From contig CM049322.1 in the NCBI GenBank assembly GCA_026874595.1, forward strand, positions 1,721,900 to 1,785,899: a DNA stretch of 64,000 nucleotides. The letters are read 5' to 3'. The position numbers and the translations under genes are program-made. The stretch is from Sipunculus nudus. Lineage: Eukaryota > Annelida > Sipuncula > Golfingiida > Sipunculidae. This document shows, piece after piece, positions 35,985 to 49,454 of the stretch; positions within the stretch are counted from its first letter, which is position 1; each line of letters opens with the position of its first letter. A model generated the notes under the pieces. It worked only from the letters and a program-made list of their open reading frames with translations. It searched no databases and was not told the DNA's origin.

Positions 35985-38900
35985 ATGGTCGGAAAACGCA
36001 TTTATGGAGACATAGTTCCTTTGTTTACACCTCGCTTACGCATTGCTTATGCTTTGCTTATGGTGAAAACACCAAAGAACTCAAGCATTTTTCTGCAAAT
36101 ACAGACAAGTATGAACCATAGGGACACAGCCTGGTTCCCTGGCTACACAATAGTGCCTGTTAGTCATCATGAATCTAAAAATAAAGGGTCAAACCGTTCT
36201 ATCTAAATCAGAAATAGATAATACTATAAATTTAAAAAAAGTGATAATATCGGGATTAGATACCCATTTTTCTTTTTTACCTGAATTGATCAACAGTTAT
36301 GTTCCAAATTCGACATAAACAGACTCTTGGAGAGCCTAATATTATATTTTATCTTCAGAATATGGTTGCAAATCGCCTTTATGGAGACATAGTTCCTTTG
36401 CTTACATTTTGCTTACGCTTTGCTTATGCTTTGCTTACGAAGAAAACACCACAGATTTTAAGCATTTTTCTACAAATACTCACAAATACTACCCATAGGG
36501 ACACTGACTGGTTCACTGGCTACACGAAAATACCTGTTAGTGTTCAGTACTCTAAATATTAGGGATCAAATCGTACAATCAAAATCAGAAATAGCTATTA
36601 CTTCTCAATTCTAAAAGTGATATAATCTAATTTAGGGACCCATTTTTCTCTTTTAACCTCAATAATCAAAAGTTTTTATACCATATTCGACATAAATAGA
36701 CTGCTGGGAAGTCTAACATTATATTATTTCTTCGGAAAATGGTCGGAAAACGCATTTATGGAGACATAGTTCCTTTGCTTACACTTTGCTTACGCTTTGC
36801 TTATGCTTTTCTTACGGTGAAAACACCAAAGAACTCAAGCAATTTTTTTGAAATACCGACAAGTATGAACCATAGGGACACAGCCTGGTTCCCTGGCTAC
36901 ACAATAGTGCCTGTAAGTCATCATGAATCTAAAAATTAAGGGTCAAACCGTTCTAACTAAATCAGAAATAGATAATACTATTAATTTCAAAAAGTGATAA
37001 TATCTAGTTTAGGGAGCCATTTTTCTTTTTTACCTGAAGTGATCAACAGTTATGTTCCTTCGACATAGATAGACTCTTGGAGAGCCTAATATTATATTAT
37101 ATCTGCAGAATATGGTTGCAAATCGCCTTTATGGAGACATAGTTCCGTTGCTTACATTTTGCTTACGCTTTGCTTATGCTTTGCTTACGAAGAAAACACC
37201 ACAGAATTTAAACATTTCTCTACAAATACTCACAAATACTACCCATAGGGACACTGACTGGTTCACTGGCTACACGATTATACCTGTTGGTGGTCAATAC
37301 TCTAAATATTAGGGGTCAAATCGTACAATGAAAATCAGAAATAGCTATTACTTCTCAATTCTTAAAGTGATATAATCTAGTTTAGGGACCCATTTTTCTC
37401 TTTTAACCTCAATAATCAAAAGTTTTTTTTACCATATTCGACATAAATAGACTGCTGGGAAGTCTAACATTATATAATTTCTTCGGAAAATGGTCGGAAA
37501 ACGCATTTATGGAGACATAGTTCCTTTGTTTACACCTTGCTTACGCTTTGCTTATGCTTTGCTTATGGTGAAAACACCAAAGAACTCAAGCATTTTTCTG
37601 CAAATACAGACAAGTATGAACCATAGGGACACAGCCTGGTTCCCTGGCTACACAATAGTGCCTGTTAGTCATCATGAATCTAAAAATAAAGGGTCAAACC
37701 GTTCCATCTAAATCAGAAATAGATAATACTATTAATTTCAAAAAGTGATAATATCGAGTTTAGGGAGCCATTTTTCTTTTTTACCTGAATTGATTAACAG
37801 TTATGTTCCTTCGACATAGATAGACTCTTGGAGAGCCTAATATTATATTATACCTTCAGAATATGGTTGCAAATCTCCTTTATGGAGACATAGTTCCTTT
37901 GCTTACATTTTGCTAACGCTTTGCTTATGCTTTGCTTACGAAGAAAACACCACAGATTTTAAGCATTTTTCTACAAATACTCACAAATACTACCCATAGG
38001 GACACAGACTGGTTCACTGGCTACATGATAATACCTGTTAGTGGTCAGTACTCTAAATATTAGGGGTCAAATCGTACAATGAAAATCAGAATTAGCTATT
38101 ACTTCTTAATTCTAAAAGTGATATAATCTAATTTAGGGACCCATTTTTCTCTTTAAACCTCAATAATCAAACGTTTTTTTACCATATTCAACATAAATAG
38201 ACTGCTGGGAAGTCTAAAATTATATTATTTCTCCGGAAAATGGTCGGAAAACGCATTTATGGAGACATAGTTCCTTTGCTTACACTTTGCTTACGCTTTG
38301 CTTATGCTTTGCTTACGGTGAAAACACCAAAGAACTCAAGCATTTTTCTGCAAATACAGACAAGTATGAACCATAGGGACACAGCCTGGTTCCCTGGCTA
38401 CACAATAGTGCCTGTTAGTCATCATGAATCTAAAAATTAAGGGTCAAACCGTTCCATCTAAATCAGAAATAGATAATACTATTAATCTCAAAAAGTGATA
38501 ATATCGAGTTTAGGGAGCCATTTTTCTTTTTTACCTGAATTGATCAACAGTTATGTTCCAAATTCGACAAAAATAGACTCTTGAGAGCCTAATATTATAT
38601 TATATCTTCAGAATATGGTTGCAAATCGCCTTTATGGAGACATAGTTCCTTTGCTTACATTTTGCTGACGCTTTGCTTATGCTTTGCTTACGAAGAAAAC
38701 ACCACAGATTTTAAGCATTTTTCTACAAACACTCACAAATACTACCCATAGGGACACTGACTGGTTCACTGGCTACACGGAAATACCTGTTAGTGGTCAG
38801 TACTCTAAATATTAGGGGTCAAATCGTACAATCAAAATCAGAAATAGCTATTACTTCTCAATTCTTAAAGTGATATAATCTAATTTAGGGACCCATTTTT

Positions 38901-39741
38901 CTCTTTTAACCTCAATAATCAAAAGTTTTTATACCATATTCGACATAAATAGACTAGTGGGAAGTCTAACATTATATTATTTCTTCGGAAAATGGTCGGA
39001 AAACGCATTTATGGAGACAAAGTTCCTTTGCTTACACTTTGCTTACGATTGGCTTATGCTTTGCTTACGGTGAAAACACCAAAGAACTCAAGCATTTTTC
39101 TGCAAATACAGACAAGTATGAACCATAGGGACACAGCCTGGTTCCCTGGCTACACAATAGTGCCTGTTAGTCATCATGAATCTAAAAATAAAGGGTCAAA
39201 CCGTTCTATCTAAATCAGAAATAGATAATACTATTAATTTCAAAAAGTGATAATATCTAGTTTAGGGACCCATTTTTCTTTTTTACCTGAATTGATTAAA
39301 AGTTATGTTCCTTCGACATAGATAGACTCTTGGAGAGCCTAATATTATATTATACCTTCAGAATATGGTTGCAAATCTCCTTTATGGAGACATAGTTCCT
39401 TTGCTTACATTTTGCTTACGCTTTGCTTATGCTTTGCTTACGAAGAAAACACCACAGATTTTAAGCATTTTTCTACAAACACTCACAAATACTACCCATA
39501 GGGACACTGACTGGTTCACTGGCTACACGAAAATACCTGTTAGTGGTCAGTACTCTAAATATTAGGGGTCAAATCGTACAATCAAAATCAGAAATAGCTA
39601 TTACTTCTCAATTCTAAAAGTGATATAATCTAATTTAGGGACCCATTTTTCTCTTTTAACCTCAACAATCAAAAGTTTTTATACCATATTCGACATAAAT
39701 AGACTGCTTGGAAGTCTAACATTATATTATTTCTTCGGAAA
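35985..39741 (+). repeat. 10-monomer higher-order unit, copy 1 (3,757 bp)
   Basis: Anchors: B35985, A36362, B36739, A37112, B37490, A37863, B38240, A38615, B38992, A39365. Distinctive marks are TTACGCATTGC (35,985), AAATACCGACAAG (36,739) and GGTCAATACTC (37,112). Others are in-frame TAA in A37863, in-frame TGA in A38615, and ACAAAGTTCC with TTACGATTGGC (38,992). The linker before B38992 has AGACTAGTGGGAAG. The partner unit follows at 39,742. Confidence 0.88.
38615..38991 (+). repeat. A monomer lineage with in-frame TGA in the 11-bp repeats
   Basis: TTGCTGACGC replaces TTGCTTACGC and creates TGA at codon 18. Copies are 38,615, 42,372 and 59,683, all with ACACGGAAATACC and followed by a linker with ATTCTTAAAGTG and AGACTAGTGGG. 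The first two are partners in the 10-monomer unit; the third sits in the right-hand mosaic behind a different upstream linker. Confidence 0.9.
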
Positions 39742-42700
39742 ATGGTCGGAAAACGCATTTATGGAGACATAGTTCCTTTGTTTACACCTTGCTTACGCAT
39801 TGCTTATGCTTTGCTTATGGTGAAAACACCAAAGAACTCAAGCATTTTTCTGCAAATACAGACAAGTATGAACCATAGGGACACAGCCTGGTTCCCTGGC
39901 TACACAATAGTGCCTGTTAGTCATCATGAATCTAAAAATAAAGGGTCAAACCGTTCTATCTAAATCAGAAATAGATAATACTATAAATTTAAAAAAAGTG
40001 ATAATATCGGGATTAGATACCCATTTTTCTTTTTTACCTGAATTGATCAACAGTTATGTTCCAAATTCGACATAAACAGACTCTTGGAGAGCCTAATATT
40101 ATATTTTATCTTCAGAATATGGTTGCAAATCGCCTTTATGGAGACATAGTTCCTTTGCTTACATTTTGCTTACGCTTTGCTTATGCTTTGCTTACGAAGA
40201 AAACACCACAGATTTTAAGCATTTTTCTACAAATACTCACAAATACTACCCATAGGGACACTGACTGGTTCACTGGCTACACGAAAATACCTGTTAGTGT
40301 TCAGTACTCTAAATATTAGGGATCAAATCGTACAATCAAAATCAGAAATAGCTATTACTTCTCAATTCTAAAAGTGATATAATCTAATTTAGGGACCCAT
40401 TTTTCTCTTTTAACCTCAATAATCAAAAGTTTTTATACCATATTCGACATAAATAGACTGCTGGGAAGTCTAACATTATATTATTTCTTCGGAAAATGGT
40501 CGGAAAACGCATTTATGGAGACATAGTTCCTTTGCTTACACTTTGCTTACGCTTTGCTTATGCTTTTCTTACGGTGAAAACACCAAAGAACTCAAGCAAT
40601 TTTTTTGAAATACCGACAAGTATGAACCATAGGGACACAGCCTGGTTCCCTGGCTACACAATAGTGCCTGTAAGTCATCATGAATCTAAAAATTAAGGGT
40701 CAAACCGTTCTAACTAAATCAGAAATAGATAATACTATTAATTTCAAAAAGTGATAATATCTAGTTTAGGGAGCCATTTTTCTTTTTTACCTGAAGTGAT
40801 CAACAGTTATGTTCCTTCGACATAGATAGACTCTTGGAGAGCCTAATATTATATTATATCTGCAGAATATGGTTGCAAATCGCCTTTATGGAGACATAGT
40901 TCCGTTGCTTACATTTTGCTTACGCTTTGCTTATGCTTTGCTTACGAAGAAAACACCACAGAATTTAAACATTTCTCTACAAATACTCACAAATACTACC
41001 CATAGGGACACTGACTGGTTCACTGGCTACACGATTATACCTGTTGGTGGTCAATACTCTAAATATTAGGGGTCAAATCGTACAATGAAAATCAGAAATA
41101 GCTATTACTTCTCAATTCTTAAAGTGATATAATCTAGTTTAGGGACCCATTTTTCTCTTTTAACCTCAATAATCAAAAGTTTTTTTTACCATATTCGACA
41201 TAAATAGACTGCTGGGAAGTCTAACATTATATAATTTCTTCGGAAAATGGTCGGAAAACGCATTTATGGAGACATAGTTCCTTTGTTTACACCTTGCTTA
41301 CGCTTTGCTTATGCTTTGCTTATGGTGAAAACACCAAAGAACTCAAGCATTTTTCTGCAAATACAGACAAGTATGAACCATAGGGACACAGCCTGGTTCC
41401 CTGGCTACACAATAGTGCCTGTTAGTCATCATGAATCTAAAAATAAAGGGTCAAACCGTTCCATCTAAATCAGAAATAGATAATACTATTAATTTCAAAA
41501 AGTGATAATATCGAGTTTAGGGAGCCATTTTTCTTTTTTACCTGAATTGATTAACAGTTATGTTCCTTCGACATAGATAGACTCTTGGAGAGCCTAATAT
41601 TATATTATACCTTCAGAATATGGTTGCAAATCTCCTTTATGGAGACATAGTTCCTTTGCTTACATTTTGCTAACGCTTTGCTTATGCTTTGCTTACGAAG
41701 AAAACACCACAGATTTTAAGCATTTTTCTACAAATACTCACAAATACTACCCATAGGGACACAGACTGGTTCACTGGCTACATGATAACACCTGTTAGTG
41801 GTCAGTACTCTAAATATTAGGGGTCAAATCGTACAATGAAAATCAGAATTAGCTATTACTTCTTAATTCTAAAAGTGATATAATCTAATTTAGGGACCCA
41901 TTTTTCTCTTTAAACCTCAATAATCAAACGTTTTTTTACCATATTCAACATAAATAGACTGCTGGGAAGTCTAAAATTATATTATTTCTCCGGAAAATGG
42001 TCGGAAAACGCATTTATGGAGACATAGTTCCTTTGCTTACACTTTGCTTACGCTTTGCTTATGCTTTGCTTACGGTGAAAACACCAAAGAACTCAAGCAT
42101 TTTTCTGCAAATACAGACAAGTATGAACCATAGGGACACAGCCTGGTTCCCTGGCTACACAATAGTGCCTGTTAGTCATCATGAATCTAAAAATTAAGGG
42201 TCAAACCGTTCCATCTAAATCAGAAATAGATAATACTATTAATCTCAAAAAGTGATAATATCGAGTTTAGGGAGCCATTTTTCTTTTTTACCTGAATTGA
42301 TCAACAGTTATGTTCCAAATTCGACAAAAATAGACTCTTGAGAGCCTAATATTATATTATATCTTCAGAATATGGTTGCAAATCGCCTTTATGGAGACAT
42401 AGTTCCTTTGCTTACATTTTGCTGACGCTTTGCTTATGCTTTGCTTACGAAGAAAACACCACAGATTTTAAGCATTTTTCTACAAACACTCACAAATACT
42501 ACCCATAGGGACACTGACTGGTTCACTGGCTACACGGAAATACCTGTTAGTGGTCAGTACTCTAAATATTAGGGGTCAAATCGTACAATCAAAATCAGAA
42601 ATAGCTATTACTTCTCAATTCTTAAAGTGATATAATCTAATTTAGGGACCCATTTTTCTCTTTTAACCTCAATAATCAAAAGTTTTTATACCATATTCGA

Positions 42701-43498
42701 CATAAATAGACTAGTGGGAAGTCTAACATTATATTATTTCTTCGGAAAATGGTCGGAAAACGCATTTATGGAGACAAAGTTCCTTTGCTTACACTTTGCT
42801 TACGATTGGCTTATGCTTTGCTTACGGTGAAAACACCAAAGAACTCAAGCATTTTTCTGCAAATACAGACAAGTATGAACCATAGGGACACAGCCTGGTT
42901 CCCTGGCTACACAATAGTGCCTGTTAGTCATCATGAATCTAAAAATAAAGGGTCAAACCGTTCTATCTAAATCAGAAATAGATAATACTATTAATTTCAA
43001 AAAGTGATAATATCTAGTTTAGGGACCCATTTTTCTTTTTTACCTGAATTGATTAAAAGTTATGTTCCTTCGACATAGATAGACTCTTGGAGAGCCTAAT
43101 ATTATATTATACCTTCAGAATATGGTTGCAAATCTCCTTTATGGAGACATAGTTCCTTTGCTTACATTTTGCTTACGCTTTGCTTATGCTTTGCTTACGA
43201 AGAAAACACCACAGATTTTAAGCATTTTTCTACAAACACTCACAAATACTACCCATAGGGACACTGACTGGTTCACTGGCTACACGAAAATACCTGTTAG
43301 TGGTCAGTACTCTAAATATTAGGGGTCAAATCGTACAATCAAAATCAGAAATAGCTATTACTTCTCAATTCTAAAAGTGATATAATCTAATTTAGGGACC
43401 CATTTTTCTCTTTTAACCTCAACAATCAAAAGTTTTTATACCATATTCGACATAAATAGACTGCTTGGAAGTCTAACATTATATTATTTCTTCGGAAA
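39742..43498 (+). repeat. 10-monomer higher-order unit, copy 2 (3,757 bp)
   Basis: Anchors: B39742, A40119, B40496, A40869, B41247, A41620, B41997, A42372, B42749, A43122. All match copy 1 at an offset of 3,757 bp. B39742 is preceded by the linker of the B43499 lineage (AGACTGCTTGGAAG, TATTATTTCTTCGG) but has the body of B35985 (TTTGTTTACACC, TTACGCATTGC). This places the duplication junction in 39,729-39,780. A41620 has a private ATGATAACACC. Confidence 0.88.
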
Positions 43499-46129
43499 AT
43501 GGTCGGAAAACGCATTTATGGAGACATAGTTCCTTTGCTTACACTTTGCTTACGCTTTGCTTATGCTTTTATTACGGTGAAAACACCAAAGAACTCAAGC
43601 AATTTTTTGGAAATACAGACAAGTATGAACCATAGGGACACAGTCTGGTTCCCTGGCTACACAATAGTGCCTGTTAGTCATCATGAATCTAAAAATTAAG
43701 GGTCAAACCGTTCCATCTAAATCAGAAATAGATAACACTGTTAATTTCAAAAAGTGATAATATCGGGATTAGGGACCCATTTTTCTTTTTTACCTGAATT
43801 GATCAACAGTTATGTTCCAAATTCGACATAAATAGACTCTTGGAGAGCCTAATATTATATTATATCTTCAGAATATGGTTGCAAATCGCCTTTATGGAGA
43901 CATAGTTCCTTTGCTTACATTTTGCTTACGCTTTGCTTATGCTTTGCTTACGAAGAAAACACCACAGATTTTAAGCATTTTTCTACAAATACTCACAAAT
44001 ACTACCCATAGGGACACTGACTGGTTCACTGGCTACACGAAAATACCTGTTAGTGTTCAGTACTCTAAATATTAGGGATCAAATCGTACAATCAAAATCA
44101 GAAATAGCTATTACTTCCCAATTCTAAAAGTGATATAATCTAATTTAGGGACCCATTTTTCTCTTTTAACCTCAATAATCAAAAGTTTTGTTACCATATT
44201 CGACATAAATAGACTGCTGGGAAGTCTAACATTATATTATTTCTTCGGAAAATGGTCGGAAAACGCATTTATGGAGACATAGTTCCTTTGCTTACACTTT
44301 GCTTACGCTTTGCTTATGCTTTGCTTACGGTGAAAACACCAAAGAACTCAAGCATTTTTCTGCAAATACAGACAAGTATGAACCATAGGGACACAGCCTG
44401 GTTCCCTGGCTACACAATAGTGCCTGTTAGTCATCATGAATCTAAAAATTAAGGGTCAAACCGTTCCATCTAAATCAGAAATAGATAATACTATTAATAT
44501 CAAAAAGTGATAATATCGAGTTTAGGGAGCCATTTTTCTTTTTTACCTGAATTGATCAACAGTTATGTTCCAAATTCGACAAAAATAGACTCTTGAGAGC
44601 CTAATATTATATTATATCTTCAGAATATGGTTGCAAATCGCCTTTATGGAGACATAGTTTCCTTGCTTACATTTTGCTTACGCTTTGCTTATGCTTTGCT
44701 TACGAAGAAAACACCACAGATTTTAAGCATTTTTCTACAAACACTCACAAATACTACCCATAGGGACACTTACTGGTTCACTGGCTACACGAAAATACCT
44801 GTTAGAGGTCAGAACTCTAAATATTAGGGGTCAAATCGTACAATCAAAATCAGAAATAGCTATTACTTCTCAATTCTAAAAGTGATATAATCTAATTTAG
44901 GGACCCATTTTTCTCTTTTAACCTCAACAATCAAAAGTTTTTATACCATATTCGACATAAATAGACTGCTGGGAAGTCTAACATTATATTATTTCTTCGG
45001 AAAATGGTCGGAAAACGCATTTATGGAGACATAGTTCCTTTGCTTACACTTTGCTTACGCTTTGCTTATGTTTTTATTACGGTGAAAACACCAAAGAACT
45101 CAAGCAATTTTTTGGAAATACAGACAAGTATGAACCATAGGGACACAGTCTGGATCCCTGGTTACACAATAGTGCCTGTTAGTCATCACGAATCTAAAAA
45201 TTAAGGGTCAAACCGTTCTATCTAAATCAGAAATAGATAATACTATTAATTTCAAAAAGTGATAATATTGAGTTTAGGGAGCCATTTTTCTTTTTTACCT
45301 CAATTGATCAACAGTTATGTTCCTTCGACATAGATAGACTCTTGGAGAGCCTAATATTATATTATATCTTCAGAATATGGTTGCAAATCGCCTTTATGGA
45401 GACATAGTTCCTTTGCTTACATTTTGCTTACGCTTTGCTTATGCTTTGCTTACGAAGAAAACACCACAGATTTTAAGCATTTTTCTACAAACACTCACAA
45501 ATACTACCCATAGGGACACTGACTGGTTCACTGGCTACACGAAAATACCTGTTAGTGGTCAGTACTCTAAATATTAGGGGTCAAATCGTACAATCAAAAT
45601 CAGAAATAGCTATTACTTCTCAATTCTAAAAGTGATATAATCTAATTTAGGGACCCATTTTTCTCTTTTAACCTCAACAATCAAAAGTTTTTATACCATA
45701 TTCGACATAAATAGACTGCTTGGAAGTCTAACATTATATTATTTCTTCGGAAAATGGTCGGAAAACGCATTTATGGAGACATAGTTCCTTTGCTTACACT
45801 TTGCTTACGCTTTGCTTATGCTTTTATTACGGTGAAAACACCAAAGAACTCAAGCAATTTTTTGGAAATACAGACAAGTATGAACCATAGGGACACAGTC
45901 TGGTTCCCTGGCTACACAATAGTGCCTGTTAGTCATCATGAATCTAAAAATTAAGGGTCAAACCGTTCCATCTAAATCAGAAATAGATAACACTGTTAAT
46001 TTCAAAAAGTGATAATATCGGGATTAGGGACCCATTTTTCTTTTTTACCTGAATTGATCAACAGTTATGTTCCAAATTCGACATAAATAGACTCTTGGAG
46101 AGCCTAATATTATATTATATCTTCAGAAT
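43499..46129 (+). repeat. Monomers leading into the 8-monomer unit
   Basis: Anchors: B43499, A43875, B44252, A44627, B45004, A45377, B45754. B44252 is a composite: its left part and preceding linker (GTTTTGTTACC) match the B33723 lineage, and its tail (ATTAATATCAAAAAG, TTAGGGAGCC) matches B31468, with the switch in 44,368-44,482. From there the order copies the end of the 12-monomer unit: A44627 matches A31843, B45004 matches B32220, and so on. A private TTCCCAATTC occurs near 44,117. Confidence 0.84.
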
Positions 46130-49100
46130 ATGGTTGCAAATCGCCTTTATGGAGACATAGTTCCTTTGCTTACATTTTGCTTACGCTTTGCTTATGCTTT
46201 GCTTACGAAGAAAACACCACAGATTTTAAGCATTTTTCTACAAATACTCACAAATACTACCCATAGGGACACTGACTGGTTCACTGGCTACACGAAAATA
46301 CCTGTTAGTGTTCAGTACTCTAAATATTAGGGATCAAATCGTACAATCAAAATCAGAAATAGCTATTACTTCTCAATTCTAAAAGTGATATAATCTAATT
46401 TAGGGACCCATTTTTCTCTTTTAACCTCAATAATCAAAAGTTTTGTTACCATATTCGACATAAATAGACTGCTGGGAAGTCTAACATTATATTATTTCTT
46501 CGGAAAATGGTCGGAAAACGCATTTATGGAGACATAGTTCCTTTGCTTACACTTTGCTTACGCTTTGCTTATGCTTTGCTTACGGTGAAAACACCAAAGA
46601 ACTCAAGCATTTTTCTGCAAATACAGACAAGTATGAACCATAGGGACACAGCCTGGTTCCCTGGCTACACAATAGTGCCTGTTAGTCATCATGAATCTAA
46701 AAATTAAGGGTCAAACCGTTCCATCTAAATCAGAAATTGATAATACTATTAATTTCAAAAAGTGATAATATCGGGATTAGGGACCCATTTTTCTTTTTTA
46801 CCTGAATTGATCAACAGTTATGTTCCAAATTCGACATAGATAGACTCTTGGAGAGCCTAATAATATATTATATCTTCAGAATATGGTTGCAAATCGCCTT
46901 TATGGAGACATAGTTCCTTTGCTTACATTTTGCTTACGCTTTGCTTATGCTTTGCTTACGAAGAAAACACCACCGATTTTAAGCATTATTCTACAAATAC
47001 TCACATATACTACCCATAGGGACACAGATTGGTTCACTGGCTACATAATAACACCTGTTAGTGGTCAGTACTCTAAATATTAGGGGTCAAATCGTACAAT
47101 CAAAATCAGAAATAGCTATTACTTCTCAATTCTAAAAGTGATATAATCTAATTTAGGGACCCATTTTTCTCTTTTAACCTCAATAATCAAAAGTTTTTTT
47201 ACCATATTCGACATAAATAGACTGCTGGGAAGTCTAACATTATATTATTTCCTCGGAAAATGGTCGGAAAACGCATTTATGGAGACATAGTTCCTTTGCT
47301 TACACTTTGCTTACGCTTTGCTTATGCTTTGCTTACGGTGAAAACACCAAAGAACTCAAGCATTTTTCTGCAAATACAGACAAGTATGAACCATAGGGAC
47401 ACAGCCTGGTTCCGTGGCTACACAATAGTGCCTGTTAGTCATCATGAATCTAAAAATTAAGGGTCAAACCGTTACATCTAAATCAGAAATAGATAATCCT
47501 ATAAATTTAAAAAAAGTGATAATATCGGGATTAGATACCCATTTTTCTTTTTTACCTGAATTGATCAACAGTTATGTTCCAAATTCGACATAGATAGACT
47601 CTTGGAGAGCCTAATATTATATTTTATCTTCAGAATATGGTTGCAAATCGCCTTTATGGAGACATAGTTCCGTTGCTTACATTTTGCTTACGCTTTGCTT
47701 ATGCTTTGCTTACGAAGAAAACACCACAGAATTTAAACATTTCTCTACAAATACTCACAAATACTACCCATAGGGACACTGACTGGTTCACTGGCTACAC
47801 GATTATACCTGTTGGTGGACAGTACTCTAAATATTAGGGGTCAAATCGTACAATCAAAATCAGAAATAGCTATTACTTCTCAATTCTAAAAGTGATATAA
47901 TCTAGTTTAGGGACCCATTTTTCTCTTTTAACCTCAATAATCAAAAGTTTTTTTTACCATATTCGACATAAATAGACTGCTGGGAAGTCTAACATTATAT
48001 AATTTCTTCGGAAAATGGTCGGAAAACGCATTTATGGAAACATAGTTCCTTTGTTTACACCTTGCTTACGCTTTGCTTATGCTTTGCTTATGGTGAAAAC
48101 ACCAAAGAACTCAAGCATTTTTCTGCAAATACAGACAAGTATGAACCATAGGGACACAGCCTGGTTCCCTGGCTACACAATAGTGCCTGTTAGTCATCAT
48201 GAATCTAAAAATAAAGGGTCAAACCGTTCTATCTAAATCAGAAATAGATAATACTATAAATTTCAAAAAGTGATAATATCGGGATTAGATACCCATTTTT
48301 CTTTTTTACCTGAATTGATCAACAGTTATGTTCCAAATTCGACATAAATAGACTCTTGGAGAGCCTAATATTATATTTAATCTTCAGAATATGGTTGCAA
48401 ATCGCCTTTATGGAGACATAGTTCCTTTGCTTACATTTTGCTTACGCTTTGCTTATGCTTTGCTTACGAAGAAAACACCACAGATTTTAAGCATTTTTCT
48501 ACAAATACTCACAAATACTACCCATAGGGACACTGACTGGTTCACTGGCTACACGAAAATACCTGTTAGTGTTCAGTACTCTAAATATTAGGGATCAAAT
48601 CATCAAAATCAGAAATAGCTATTACTTCTCAATTCTAAAAGTGATATAATCTAGTTTAGGGACCCATTTTTCTCTTTTAACCTCAATAATCAAAAGTTTT
48701 TTTACCATATTCGACATAAATAGACTGCTGTGAAGTCTAACATTATATAATTTCTTCGGAAAATGGTCGGAAAACGCATTTATGGAGACATAGTTCCTTT
48801 GTTTACACCTTGCTTACGCATTGCTTATGCTTTGCTTATGGTGAAAACACCAAAGAACTCAAGCATTTTTCTGCAAATACAGACAAGTATGAACCATAGG
48901 GACACAGCCTGGTTCCCTGGCTACACAATAGTGCCTGTTAGTCATCATGAATCTAAAAATAAAGGGTCAAACCGTTCTATCTAAATCAGAAATAGATAAT
49001 ACTATAAATTTAAAAAAAGTGATAATATCGGGATTAGATACCCATTTTTCTTTTTTACCTGAATTGATCAACAGTTATGTTCCAAATTCGACATAAACAG

Positions 49101-49454
49101 ACTCTTGGAGAGCCTAATATTATATTTTATCTTCAGAATATGGTTGCAAATCGCCTTTATGGAGACATAGTTCCTTTGCTTACATTTTGCTTACGCTTTG
49201 CTTATGCTTTGCTTACGAAGAAAACACCACAGATTTTAAGCATTTTTCTACAAATACTCACAAATACTACCCATAGGGACACTGACTGGTTCACTGGCTA
49301 CACGAAAATACCTGTTAGTGTTCAGTACTCTAAATATTAGGGATCAAATCGTACAATCAAAATCAGAAATAGCTATTACTTCTCAATTCTAAAAGTGATA
49401 TAATCTAATTTAGGGACCCATTTTTCTCTTTTAACCTCAATAATCAAAAGTTTT
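44483..49454 (+). repeat. Long duplicate of 31,699-36,676
   Basis: A44627 to A49140 match A31843 to A36362 in order at an offset of 12,784 bp, dropping to 12,778 bp after a 5-bp deletion near 48,602 and a 1-bp change in an A/T run. Shared rare marks include CACTTACTGG, GTCTGGATCCCTGG, ACTCACATATACTACC, TATTTAATCTTCAG and AGACTGCTGTGAAG. The match ends at the T-run after 49,450, where GTTTTGTTACC replaces GTTTTTATACC. Confidence 0.86.
46130..49139 (+). repeat. 8-monomer higher-order unit, copy 1 (3,010 bp)
   Basis: Anchors: A46130, B46507, A46883, B47260, A47637, B48015, A48391, B48763. It repeats immediately at 49,140. Private changes are ATAATAACACC in A46883, GATAATCCTATAAAT near 47,496, TATGGAAACATAG in B48015, and loss of GTACA at 48,601/48,602 (AAATCATCAAAATC for AAATCGTACAATC). 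Confidence 0.87.

Noticed and set aside
5150-44627. The offset of about 12,785 bp seen on both left (5,150 to 17,935) and right (31,843 to 44,627) as one long period
   Set aside because: Both equal 34 monomers, but the segments involved are of different lineages and the offset does not hold between them, so I treat it as coincidence.
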